11,874 nt of DNA from Anthropogastromicrobium sp963604075 (GCA_963604075.1 CAVCPW010000149.1:1-11874); one strand, 5' to 3'. Shown: positions 1-7,453, numbered from the stretch's first letter. Numbers and translations are program-made. Notes: generated from the sequence alone by a model not told the origin.

Positions 1-14
1 GTAAGGTGAAAGAA

Positions 15-62
15 AAGGCACTTGTCTGGATGGTTGTATATCCGGACGAGCGCCTTATTTTA
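15..62. terminator. Hairpin, possible bidirectional terminator
   Basis: Two 16-nt arms (15-30 and 41-56) pair around a 10-nt loop. Read on the plus strand the stem has two G-U wobbles and one A-C mismatch, and is followed by ATTTTA. Read on the minus strand it has one wobble and two C-A mismatches, and is followed by TTTTCTTTC. It lies about 60 nt beyond the stop of the minus-strand MATE gene and could end that transcript, or one arriving from a gene to the left of the window. The imperfect pairing and modest U-tracts keep confidence moderate. Confidence 0.5.
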
Positions 63-119
63 CGTTTATAAGAATTTTGAGTTTTGATATAAAATTGCTA
101 TATTATTCTGATAGACATA

Positions 120-1529
120 TTAATTTTTTACTTGAATGTTATGCTGCTTTCGAAAATCCTTGATTGTTGCCAGTCCGGAATCAGATACAGGGCGAATCCA
201 TTTTCCGGAGTAGAGATGGCATTGCATAATGATATAACGAATTGGCTCATCAATATAGCAGAAAGCAAAAACAAGAAGAAATGGTGCATGAAAATAAAAA
301 TTAGATAAATATACAAAAGGCAGCACCATCACATACATAAATGTGATTTCCATGATAGAACCAAAAGCAGCATCTCCAGCGGAACGGTAAGTGTCATTGT
401 GAGCCCAATTTCCCATTCTAATAATCGCGGCAATGCTGTAAATAATAAGCATACCAGTACCTATTTTGTAGGATTCACCAGACAGACCAAGCGTATGGAG
501 CAACGGGTTGTGAACAAGTAGCAGTGCCAGACAGGCAATACTGATAATGCCGCTGCACAGATAAACCAAACGCTTTGCACGCCGGAAAGCTAGTTCATGA
601 TTGCCGGCTCCAACTTCTTTTCCGACCAGAATTGAGGCGGCATTGGAAAAGCCACTGAAGAAGGCAATTATCAAACCTTCCATTGTACGAAAGACAGCTA
701 CAGCGGCGATGGCCTGCTCGCTCTGACGTCCCAGCACCACATTAATCAGCATATTTCCAACGCCAATCATTACTTCATTGCAGATAATTGGAAAACATTT
801 CATAAGATAATGCTGTACGGATGCTTTTGTCCAACGAAAATGTTTTGAAAATTCCAGAACAAATGGAATTTTCTTATAGAGAACAAAGCCAACCAGAACA
901 ATAAGATTTACAACTCCGGCAAGAACAGTTCCGACTGCAGCACCGGCTGCGCCCATTTCTGGAAGACCGAACTTTCCAAAAATAAAAAGATAATTGAAAA
1001 AACAATTGGCCACAACGGATGCGATGCCGCCGTAAAGCGGAATTTTTACGCGTTCAATTGAACGAAGTAGTGCACTCATGGCCATGGCAAGGATCTGAAG
1101 CGGATAGGCGAAGCCGACAATGCGGAGATATGAAATTCCAATCGCCTGAATCTCGGCTTTATCTGTGTAGACTCCCATGATAAAGGCAGGTGCGCCGATT
1201 GCAAGTCCGGCAAAAATAAGAGCAACGGTCATCATAAAAAGAAGTGTCATTCCGTAAGAACGCGTAATGCCGTCGTGATCCCCAGCACCCCAGTATTGTG
1301 CAAAGAATAACATGCCGCCTCCGACAAATCCCCAATATCCAGAGAACATCAAGCTTGAAAACTGAGCACACAGACCAACTGCGCCGACTGCCTTTTCCCC
1401 AATAGAAGCCAGCATGATCGTGTCTACCATGCTGCCAGTAGTGGTGAGTAGGTTTTGCAGAGCTACCGGAATTGCGATTATCGCAATATGCTTTAGAAAA
1501 TAGCCCCAGTCAAATTTTTCATGTTTCAT
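120..1529 (-). CDS. MATE family multidrug/Na+-type efflux transporter
   Basis: A 469-aa polytopic membrane protein of the MATE family, which exports cationic drugs or metabolites using a Na+ or H+ gradient. The sequence shows about 12 hydrophobic segments in two halves. The N-terminal half has the family-typical 'IAIPVALQNLL' and 'GSMVDTIMLASIGEKAVGAVG' region, and the middle has 'FIFGKFGLPEMGAAGAAVGT'. An in-frame ATG exists at 1595, but its codon overlaps the -10 box of the predicted promoter (1594-1599). The ATG at 1529 is preceded by GGGGGA about 12 nt upstream and starts MKHEKFDWGYF, a usual MATE beginning, so I chose it. The gene stands alone and is transcribed divergently from the glycosidase operon. 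The family call is firm. The substrate cannot be read from sequence. Confidence 0.93.
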   Translation of the reverse strand: MKHEKFDWGYFLKHIAIIAIPVALQNLLTTTGSMVDTIMLASIGEKAVGAVGLCAQFSSLMFSGYWGFVGGGMLFFAQYWGAGDHDGITRSYGMTLLFMMTVALIFAGLAIGAPAFIMGVYTDKAEIQAIGISYLRIVGFAYPLQILAMAMSALLRSIERVKIPLYGGIASVVANCFFNYLFIFGKFGLPEMGAAGAAVGTVLAGVVNLIVLVGFVLYKKIPFVLEFSKHFRWTKASVQHYLMKCFPIICNEVMIGVGNMLINVVLGRQSEQAIAAVAVFRTMEGLIIAFFSGFSNAASILVGKEVGAGNHELAFRRAKRLVYLCSGIISIACLALLLVHNPLLHTLGLSGESYKIGTGMLIIYSIAAIIRMGNWAHNDTYRSAGDAAFGSIMEITFMYVMVLPFVYLSNFYFHAPFLLVFAFCYIDEPIRYIIMQCHLYSGKWIRPVSDSGLATIKDFRKQHNIQVKN

Positions 1530-1593
1530 AATTTTATAAATTTCCCCCAAAGTAAATTTTGCAAAAGGATTTGCAATGATACAAAACACCGCC

Positions 1594-1622
1594 ATTATAG
1601 CATGGAAGGGGATGCTTTTCTA
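1594..1622 (-). promoter_or_regulatory. Promoter of the MATE gene
   Basis: On the minus strand there is a perfect TATAAT at 1599-1594 with an extended -10 TGC just upstream. A weak -35, TAGAAA (1622-1617), lies 17 nt away. Transcription would start near 1587, giving a leader of about 58 nt before the ATG at 1529. That start point makes the upstream ATG at 1595 unusable. Confidence 0.65.
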
Positions 1623-1810
1623 TGTGTGATTTGCTGAAAAAAAAGAATGTTTTTGTCTATAATTACAGAGATTGCAGAGCAACAGCGACAAAAAACGTGT
1701 GGCTTTATAAAAGAAAGTTTGATGAACAGTAACATTGAAAAATGTCAATGATATTCGCAATCTGCTTTGCTGCTTGCTCATATAAAAGGGTACTACGTGC
1801 TATTGCACTT

Positions 1811-1837
1811 TTATAAAATATTATAAAATATTTTATA
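1811..1837. repeat. Tandem 10-mer and 16-bp perfect palindrome
   Basis: TTATAAAATA occurs twice in tandem (1811-1820 and 1821-1830). The second copy runs into TTTTATA to make the perfect palindrome TATAAAATATTTTATA (1822-1837). The palindrome directly abuts the -35 box at 1838. It could be an operator or an AT-rich UP element for RNA polymerase alpha subunits; the sequence does not decide which. Confidence 0.6.
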
Positions 1838-1866
1838 TTGCCGAAGTCGTTTGATCGTGGTATTCT
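1838..1866 (+). promoter_or_regulatory. Promoter of the glycosidase-U32 operon
   Basis: TTGCCG (1838-1843) and TATTCT (1861-1866) are separated by exactly 17 nt, each matching four of six consensus bases. Initiation would fall near 1873, about 39 nt before the ATG at 1912. The AT-rich palindrome immediately upstream fits a regulated or UP-element-assisted promoter. Confidence 0.55.
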
Positions 1867-1911
1867 GAATGTATGAAGATTAATTAAGCAAAACAGAAAG
1901 GAAAATCAATT

Positions 1912-3540
1912 ATGGAGATGATGCAGGTGGAAGAAAAAGGCAGACAGGAAATTGGTACATATGAAAAAAATACAAAGGCAGGAAAAATAGAAGCCTGTGT
2001 GCGGGCAGACACATGTACAAGATGGGGAATTTATGAGGTAGCGCTGGAAGGTCCGAAGAATGGTAATCCATTTATTGAGCAGCGCGTGACTGGAACATTT
2101 CATGGCGCAAATGAGACCGTATCGTGCGAGGGCTTTTATGACGGAGATGGCATCTATCGTATTCGCTTTATGCCATCGTTTGAGGGTATATATAGTTATC
2201 AAATTCAAACTACGTTTGGAAAAGACTGTGAAGGACATTTTAAAGTGACAGAAGCAAAATCAGGCGCTCACGGTCCGGTTCGTGTTGCTAATACTTATCA
2301 TATGACTTACGAGGATGGCACACCATATTATTCAATTGGAACTACTTGCTATGTGTGGGAGTTACAGAGCGATGATTTGATTGAACAGACATTTGAGACG
2401 CTTAAAAAAAGTGCATTCAATAAGATCCGTTTTTGCATTTTTCCAAAACATTATGATTACAATCTGCGTGAGCCGCGTTCCTACCCATATGAGGGTACAC
2501 CGATGGATTCAAGTGTGCTGACGACGGAAAATTTCTTAGATTACACAGGGAAGACCGAGGGTAATCATTGGGATTTCACGCGTTTTAATCCAAAGCATTT
2601 CCAGCACATCGAGAATTGTATTCGTCGCCTAGGTGAGCTTGGAATTGAGGCAGATCTGATCATGATGCATCCGTATGATCGCTGGGGCTTTTCTATGATG
2701 ACAAAGGAGCAGGACGATTTATATTGGAATTATGCAGTTGCTCGTTTTAGTGCGTTTGCGAATGTGTGGTGGTCACTTGCAAATGAGTATGATTTGATGC
2801 CTCAGAAGACAATTCGCGATTGGGAACGCTACGCATCAATTCTGTGTGAGAAGGATCCGTATCACCACATGCGATCCATCCACAACTGTATGTCGTTGTA
2901 TGACTTTTCAAAGCCATGGATTACACATTGCAGCGTACAACGTACAGATCTGTATAAGAGTGCTGAGACAACAAATGAGCTTCGTGAGCGTTATCATAAG
3001 CCGGTTGTGCTTGATGAGATTGCCTACGAAGGTGATATTCAGCATGGATGGGGTAATTTAACTGGAGAGGAGATGCTTCGTCGATTCTGGGAGGCCGCAT
3101 GCAGAGGCGGTTATCCGGGTCACGGTGAGACTTATTTAAATAAGGAAAATATTTTGTGGTGGTCACATGGCGGTATTCTTCATGGTGAAAGTCATAAACG
3201 TTTTGGATTTTTATTGGATCGATTAAAGGAAACGCCAGGTGTTGGTCTGATGCCATATTCACGCACGTGGGATGAAGTGTGTGCCGTTCCACAGGAAATC
3301 ACACCGGGAGAGGCAGAGTGTGGCTGCAAGGAATATTATCTGATTTATTACAGTTTTATGCGTCCAACCTTCCGCGAGTTTCAATTTGATGATACGTCTG
3401 AGTGGAGAGTGCGTGTCATTGACACCTGGAATATGACAATAGACGACAAAGGAATATTTAAGGGTAAGTTTAAAGTGACACTTCCAGCAAGACCGTATAT
3501 GGCGGTTCAAATCTGGCGTGAAGGAAAAATAGAAAAATAA
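1912..3540 (+). CDS. DUF5060/DUF5605-type glycoside hydrolase, cytoplasmic
   Basis: A 542-aa putative glycosidase. Residues about 28-112 form a beta-sandwich of the DUF5060 type (RWGIYEVALEGP, then FEGIYSYQIQTTFG). Residues about 125-440 look like a TIM barrel of the apiosidase/DUF4038-like group in clan GH-A. The C-terminal 80 residues (VRVIDTWNMTI, LPARPYMAVQIW) resemble DUF5605. Likely catalytic residues are Glu292 in WWSLANEYD (acid/base) and Glu369 in VVLDEIAYEG (nucleophile), with HPYDRWG at 253-259. There is no signal peptide or anchor, so the enzyme should act inside the cell on imported oligosaccharides. AAAGGA lies about 9 nt before the start. The gene is first in its operon; the next gene begins 11 nt after its stop. 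The linkage specificity is unknown, and the family is, to my knowledge, little characterised. Confidence 0.85.
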   Translation: MEMMQVEEKGRQEIGTYEKNTKAGKIEACVRADTCTRWGIYEVALEGPKNGNPFIEQRVTGTFHGANETVSCEGFYDGDGIYRIRFMPSFEGIYSYQIQTTFGKDCEGHFKVTEAKSGAHGPVRVANTYHMTYEDGTPYYSIGTTCYVWELQSDDLIEQTFETLKKSAFNKIRFCIFPKHYDYNLREPRSYPYEGTPMDSSVLTTENFLDYTGKTEGNHWDFTRFNPKHFQHIENCIRRLGELGIEADLIMMHPYDRWGFSMMTKEQDDLYWNYAVARFSAFANVWWSLANEYDLMPQKTIRDWERYASILCEKDPYHHMRSIHNCMSLYDFSKPWITHCSVQRTDLYKSAETTNELRERYHKPVVLDEIAYEGDIQHGWGNLTGEEMLRRFWEAACRGGYPGHGETYLNKENILWWSHGGILHGESHKRFGFLLDRLKETPGVGLMPYSRTWDEVCAVPQEITPGEAECGCKEYYLIYYSFMRPTFREFQFDDTSEWRVRVIDTWNMTIDDKGIFKGKFKVTLPARPYMAVQIWREGKIEK

Positions 3541-3551
3541 GAATAAGAAAA

Positions 3552-5396
3552 ATGATACCATTTGCAATTTTATCAGGGGAAATCAAAACAAAGGCGGGCG
3601 AAAAAGAAATCCGCATATTAGAATTATCACCGGATTATTTTACATTTCGGCTGCTGACAAAACAGGCGAAACGGTATGCACAATCGTTAACAGAAGAAGG
3701 ACAGCAAGGCAGCATCGAGCTGTCCTTTTTTCAGCCGGAAGAAAAATGCTATCATGAGCTGACACTTAACTGCAAAACTGATATTCGTAAAGTAGAATTA
3801 TTTTCGATGCGGGAAATTTTAGAAGAATCAGAAGAGTTCTCAGGAGAAACAAAAGAGTTCTCAGAGAATTCAGAAGAAAAGAAAGTAGTTGCTCATGATG
3901 GTAAAGTGAGCATGGCAAATTCACCTATTTTTCTTGGGCTTCGTGTTCTTGTAAATAATGAGGAATATGAGCAGTATACCAGAAAATTAAATCATGACTA
4001 TATGAATTATGTATATTTAAAACTTGAAGAGACAGATGCTGGAGTATCTCAGGCATTAACGGGTTATCCTGCAGAAAAAGAGCAGATTTACTCTGAAAAT
4101 TTGATAGAGCAAAGAGCAGTATGGGATTGCATGAAAGCGGAAAAACATATGGAAGCATGCAATCACATAAAAGCAGAAAAACATATGAATGGATGCAATC
4201 GTATAAAAGCAGAAAAATATATGAATACATGCAAGTGCATAGATGAATCTGTTACTTTATATTCTATAGAAAAAGAACAACATAAATACACTTTTTCTCT
4301 TGGTATTGAACTCGACAACCCAGCCTGGTATCGTGCATATCTGACATACTCGTTAGATGAATTTACCGCACTCTATTGGGATAGCGGCAACATACCTATT
4401 GGTCATGAACTCCGCAGTCAAAGACTACAGTTTCTGTATATTGGAAATGAGTATTGTACACATCTGTTCCCTAAAGAAGATCAATTGTATGCACTGCTTG
4501 AGAAAACATTGGAGGAGCATCTTTGCCCTGTTATTGTATTTGCACCAGTAGAAGAAAAAAATATTATAAAAATAGAAAAAACAATAGATCGTTTGGCAGA
4601 CTGGTGCAGTAGAAATAAAATTAAAATAGAGCTTGTATTAAATGACTGGGGGATGGCAGGAATAATCAGCAGCAAATATCCGAATCAATTTCATCTGACA
4701 CTTGGATGCCTGTTGTCAAAACAGCATCGTGACACACGAATGAATTATAAAAATCGAAATTTAAACCAAGGCAAAAGAATAGATGTAAATCGAGGAAAAA
4801 GAATAAATGTAGATCAAAAAATAAAAGCAGTCATAAATAAAGAAACAAAAACATGTATAAACCAAAAAACAAAAGCAGTCATAAATAAAGGAACAGATGT
4901 GTTAATAAATCAGCAAAAAGATATACTTGCTCAGGGACCGCTTCGGACAGTATTCTATCAGAATTATCTGCGCGAGCATTTTTATATTACACGTGTATCA
5001 CTTCAAAGCTGCGGGTATCAACAACGGCTTTCATTAGTTAACAGCGGAAGTTTATCTGCCAATGGAATCGGTGTGACACTTCACTTCCCATTTTTTCAGA
5101 TGAATACTTCTGGATGGTGCCCACTTATTGCCACTTTGAAACATGGCAATCGGGCAAGGCAGACTGCAGTGGAATCATGCACCTTTGAGTGTATGAATTA
5201 TGCATTTGAGTATCCGGATTTTCTTCATATGACAGGGCGATATAACAGCATATTTGGGTATGATGATTCAATCATAAATGAATTGCCACATGAAGAGGGC
5301 GTTCGCCTTGTAGCTGGATTTTTAAATACACCGGTGAAAAATCAAAATGCAGTAGGCATAAGAACAGATAATCTGGGGAAGGAAAAGGATACATGA
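3552..5396 (+). CDS. U32-like (UbiV-like) protein with repeat insertions
   Basis: A 614-aa protein that I recognise only in part. Residues 1-175 are beta-rich, and 'IRILELSPDYFTFRL' faintly recalls a PilZ-like barrel (weak). Residues about 245-600 resemble the TIM barrel of U32-family proteins: LVLNDWGMAGI at 361-371, LTLGCLLSKQHRDTR at 382-396, and LHFPFFQMNTSGWCPL at 510-525. C523, C543 and C547 give a CxxxC spacing like the UbiV Fe-S motif; C385 or C487 may complete the set. Three low-complexity in-frame repeat zones interrupt the fold: residues 94-109, 195-230 and 403-458. The ribosome site is weak, and the start lies 11 nt after the glycosidase stop, so translation is probably coupled. 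The stop overlaps the next start (ATGA). By analogy with UbiU/UbiV I infer a heterodimer with the next protein. The substrate is unknown. Confidence 0.6.
   Translation: MIPFAILSGEIKTKAGEKEIRILELSPDYFTFRLLTKQAKRYAQSLTEEGQQGSIELSFFQPEEKCYHELTLNCKTDIRKVELFSMREILEESEEFSGETKEFSENSEEKKVVAHDGKVSMANSPIFLGLRVLVNNEEYEQYTRKLNHDYMNYVYLKLEETDAGVSQALTGYPAEKEQIYSENLIEQRAVWDCMKAEKHMEACNHIKAEKHMNGCNRIKAEKYMNTCKCIDESVTLYSIEKEQHKYTFSLGIELDNPAWYRAYLTYSLDEFTALYWDSGNIPIGHELRSQRLQFLYIGNEYCTHLFPKEDQLYALLEKTLEEHLCPVIVFAPVEEKNIIKIEKTIDRLADWCSRNKIKIELVLNDWGMAGIISSKYPNQFHLTLGCLLSKQHRDTRMNYKNRNLNQGKRIDVNRGKRINVDQKIKAVINKETKTCINQKTKAVINKGTDVLINQQKDILAQGPLRTVFYQNYLREHFYITRVSLQSCGYQQRLSLVNSGSLSANGIGVTLHFPFFQMNTSGWCPLIATLKHGNRARQTAVESCTFECMNYAFEYPDFLHMTGRYNSIFGYDDSIINELPHEEGVRLVAGFLNTPVKNQNAVGIRTDNLGKEKDT
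3833..3864. repeat. Short in-frame repeat, 21-nt period
   Basis: AGAGTTCTCAG occurs at 3833-3843 and again at 3854-3864, 21 nt apart. It encodes EFSGETK followed by EFSENSE within an acidic Ser/Glu-rich stretch. It is the first of three low-complexity zones in the 614-aa protein and is probably a disordered loop. Confidence 0.55.
4134..4241. repeat. In-frame tandem repeat, 3 x 36 nt (12 aa)
   Basis: Three units of 12 residues (195-206, 207-218, 219-230) follow the pattern KAEK[HY]M-x-x-C-x-x-I. The units have diverged by a few substitutions and keep a cysteine at the same place (203, 215, 227). The charged, Cys-bearing repeat sits between the N-terminal domain and the U32-like region. The reading frame is preserved, so the repeat is translated. 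Confidence 0.9.
4758..4925. repeat. In-frame tandem repeat, 7 x 24 nt (8 aa)
   Basis: Seven octapeptide units (residues 403-458) follow a pattern close to x-[ILV]-[ND]-[QRK]-x-x-x-x, for example NLNQGKRI, DVNRGKRI, VINKETKT and CINQKTKA. A 20-nt identical stretch at 4823-4842 recurs at 4871-4890, exactly two units later. This suggests a fairly recent 48-nt duplication. The run is Lys/Asn-rich and uses AAA, ATA and AAT codons heavily. It falls just after the LGCLLSKQHRDTR motif of the barrel. Confidence 0.92.
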
Positions 5397-6484
5397 AAAT
5401 CACGGCAGGGTTAGGCTCAATAGATGATTACATTCCATATGTGGAAGCTGGTGCAGATGAGTTTTTCTGCGGATATGTGCCACATGAGTGGATGATATGC
5501 GGTGGATTGAATTATCCATTAAATCGACGTGAAGTCCTTTATTATAATGTGCAAATCGGTTCAGAAAGCGAGATGGAAATTCTGTCAGAGCTTGTTCGGC
5601 AAAAGAAAAAACCAGTCACCATTGCGTTAAATGCTTTGCTTTACGCACCACACCAATATCCGATGATAAAAAAGTTAATACGTCGTTTGTTTTATATGGG
5701 ATTTTCTTCTTTTATTGTAGGTGATATGGCACTGCTTGTCTATTTAAAGCAAAATGTAAAGGAACCCATTGAGATTCATATAAGTGGGGAACTTTCTGAA
5801 ATCAATCAATTCATGATCGATGAGGTGAGAAGCTTGGGGGCAAAGAGGATTATATTTCATCGCAAGGTAACACCGCAGGAGATGAAAAGCTGCATTGGTT
5901 ATCAGAAGGAAAAATATCCCCAAACTCCACTTGAATATGAGGCGTTTGTCCTGAACGAAATGTGTCATTTTACAGGGGCATTTTGCAGCAGCCTTCATTG
6001 TGATGAGTTGGCACCGGCATGTCGTTTGCCATACCGTCTTATAAAAATAGAAGGTGACAAAATGGTATCAGAACAGAACCTGACAGAGTGTACGCGAGAC
6101 AATATATATGAGTATGATGTAAATGATTATGATGCAAGTGATAGCTCAGTAAATAGTGAAGAAAACATAGCAAGTTCAGAAGAAAGTGAGAAGGAATTAT
6201 TAGAAGACGAATCGTTCGAGAACGAATATCTTCTGGGGCGAAGCGGCTGCGGACTATGTGCGCTTTGGCAGCTGCGCACGGCAGGCATCACACATTTAAA
6301 GCTGGTAAGCAGGGGAAATTATACGGCGGATACCTTAGAAGATATCCGCCGTTTAAGACATGCAATTACTATTTTAGAAGAATCATTCGTAGAAGATGAA
6401 TATAAAAAACGAATGCGCCACGAGCTGTTTCCTAGGGGATGCAGTCATAACTGTTATTATTTAATGGAAGGACAGTTAAAGTGA
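5393..6484 (+). CDS. U32 family (UbiU-like) putative Fe-S protein
   Basis: A 363-aa protein of the U32 'peptidase' family, whose studied members are mostly Fe-S proteins in RNA or quinone hydroxylation rather than proteases. The family barrel is clear: MKITAGLGSIDDYIPYVEAG and ADEFFCGY at the start, IEIHISGELSEINQF at 126-140, and the signature region EAFVLNEMC-HFTGAF-C around C191 and C198, which keeps the C-x6-C spacing. ACRLPYR (C210) and GCGLCALWQL (C286/C289) follow, the latter leading into THLKLVSRG. C191, C198, C210 and C289 are the likely cluster ligands. The C-terminus GCSHNCYYLMEG adds two more cysteines. An acidic insert at about 226-279 separates C210 from C289. The ATG overlaps the previous stop by four bases and GGAAGG lies upstream, so the two genes are coupled. 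Function and substrate are unknown. Confidence 0.82.
   Translation: MKITAGLGSIDDYIPYVEAGADEFFCGYVPHEWMICGGLNYPLNRREVLYYNVQIGSESEMEILSELVRQKKKPVTIALNALLYAPHQYPMIKKLIRRLFYMGFSSFIVGDMALLVYLKQNVKEPIEIHISGELSEINQFMIDEVRSLGAKRIIFHRKVTPQEMKSCIGYQKEKYPQTPLEYEAFVLNEMCHFTGAFCSSLHCDELAPACRLPYRLIKIEGDKMVSEQNLTECTRDNIYEYDVNDYDASDSSVNSEENIASSEESEKELLEDESFENEYLLGRSGCGLCALWQLRTAGITHLKLVSRGNYTADTLEDIRRLRHAITILEESFVEDEYKKRMRHELFPRGCSHNCYYLMEGQLK
6068..6229 (+). other. Acidic low-complexity insert in the U32 protein
   Basis: Residues about 226-279 are dominated by Glu, Asp, Ser, Asn and Tyr, with stretches such as NDYDASDSSVNSEEN and ASSEESEKELLEDE. U32 relatives have a short connection between the CR-x-PY motif and the next conserved cysteine, so this is an inserted, probably disordered loop of about 50 residues. 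No exact DNA repeat is visible, but GAA/AGT-rich slippage is a likely origin. Confidence 0.65.
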
Positions 6485-7453
6485 CCATTGTGTGCGAAGC
6501 CATGCGTCTGCCAAAAACGGCCAGATGGAAACCTCTGTATTTGGTTCACGCATACAAGGGTTGCCAGGCATGTGGTTTGGAAATTCTTTTTCTAAATCTG
6601 CCAGCTTTTCATCAGATACATCAACACCAGCGGTGCCAGCCTTGATCGCATTGATTGTATGAGTGAATGGTTCGAGCGTATAAAGTTCACCAAAGATACC
6701 TTGCGCCCATGATGCAGTTGCAAGAGAGAGTCCGTGAGGCCCCTGAGAGAAGACATGGTGTGCAAATGGAACACCATTTTTCTTACATGCATCAGCAAAA
6801 AGATAACTGTTTTCTACTGGAACACATTCATCTGTTACAGTCTGCCATAAAAAGCTTGGCGGTGTCTGGGGTGTCACCTGTGTCTCAAGAGACATATATG
6901 ACAATTCCTCAGTTGTTGGATGGTTACCGAGCAGATTTTGCATGGAGCCATGATGTGTGAAAGAACCGGATGTGATTACTGGATAACATAAAAGCATAGC
7001 ATCTGGTCTTGCAGAAATATTATTATATTTTGGATTGTTATCTTTTATATCCTCATAGTGAACACCCTCACTGGCAGTAAGGTGACCGCCGGCTGAGAAG
7101 CCACAGGTTGCAATGCAATCAGGCTTAATGCCGTATTCTTCACTCTGACTTCTTACTAAGCGGACTGCACGGGCAAGATCGCGCATAGGCTGCTCCTTAA
7201 GTGGAATAGTGCCGAGCAGATTGGTGGTGTAGGTTAGAACAAAAGTTTGATAGCCTTTGTGATAGAAATCGAGAGCAACAATGCCGGCCTCAGTGGGCGA
7301 GACAATATAATAAGCACCTCCCGGAACAACAAGTACACATGGACGATTTTTTTTGTCTTCATGCAGATATCCGGTCAGAAACGGAACAAATCCATATCCC
7401 TGTGGCCAGGTATACTCACCGTCCTCCCAGATTGAAAAGCGAACTGTTTTCAT
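6476..7453 (-). CDS. Alpha/beta hydrolase, carbohydrate-esterase-like
   Basis: A 325-aa serine hydrolase of the BD-FAE/acetyl-esterase type, predicted to remove acetyl or acyl groups from sugars. The visible triad is Ser120 in GFSAGGH, Asp208 in TVTDECVPVENS and His240 in QGPHGLSL. The oxyanion loop is VVPGGAYYIVSPTE at 42-55. There is no signal peptide, so the enzyme is cytoplasmic. The start at 7453 opens MKTVRFSIWEDG. The nearest Shine-Dalgarno-like GGAAAGG is about 16 nt upstream, longer than usual. The last 9 bp overlap convergently with the end of the U32 gene. The gene has its own promoter, separate from the upstream YoaK gene. A joint role with the nearby glycosidase on acetylated oligosaccharides is plausible but rests on proximity only. 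Confidence 0.88.
   Translation of the reverse strand: MKTVRFSIWEDGEYTWPQGYGFVPFLTGYLHEDKKNRPCVLVVPGGAYYIVSPTEAGIVALDFYHKGYQTFVLTYTTNLLGTIPLKEQPMRDLARAVRLVRSQSEEYGIKPDCIATCGFSAGGHLTASEGVHYEDIKDNNPKYNNISARPDAMLLCYPVITSGSFTHHGSMQNLLGNHPTTEELSYMSLETQVTPQTPPSFLWQTVTDECVPVENSYLFADACKKNGVPFAHHVFSQGPHGLSLATASWAQGIFGELYTLEPFTHTINAIKAGTAGVDVSDEKLADLEKEFPNHMPGNPCMREPNTEVSIWPFLADAWLRTQWSL

Larger units (their letters stand above)
1530..1911. other. Divergent intergenic region, MATE / glycosidase
   Basis: This 382-nt gene-free stretch holds the MATE leader and promoter on the left and the glycosidase promoter with an AT-rich palindrome on the right. The central part (about 1625-1795) contains no open frame, RNA gene or strong hairpin that I can support. 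A small GTGC-TATT-GCAC inverted repeat at about 1797-1808 precedes a TTTT run, but it is too short to call. Confidence 0.6.

Noticed and set aside
1530..1595. Upstream ATG at 1595 as the MATE start (22 more residues)
   Set aside because: The codon overlaps the -10 box of the predicted promoter, so it would not be in the transcript; the ATG at 1529 has a purine-rich ribosome site.
4134..4925. Repeat clusters of 36 nt and 24 nt resembling a CRISPR array
   Set aside because: The units are contiguous with no spacers, diverge from copy to copy, and stay in frame with a long coding sequence; no cas genes lie nearby.
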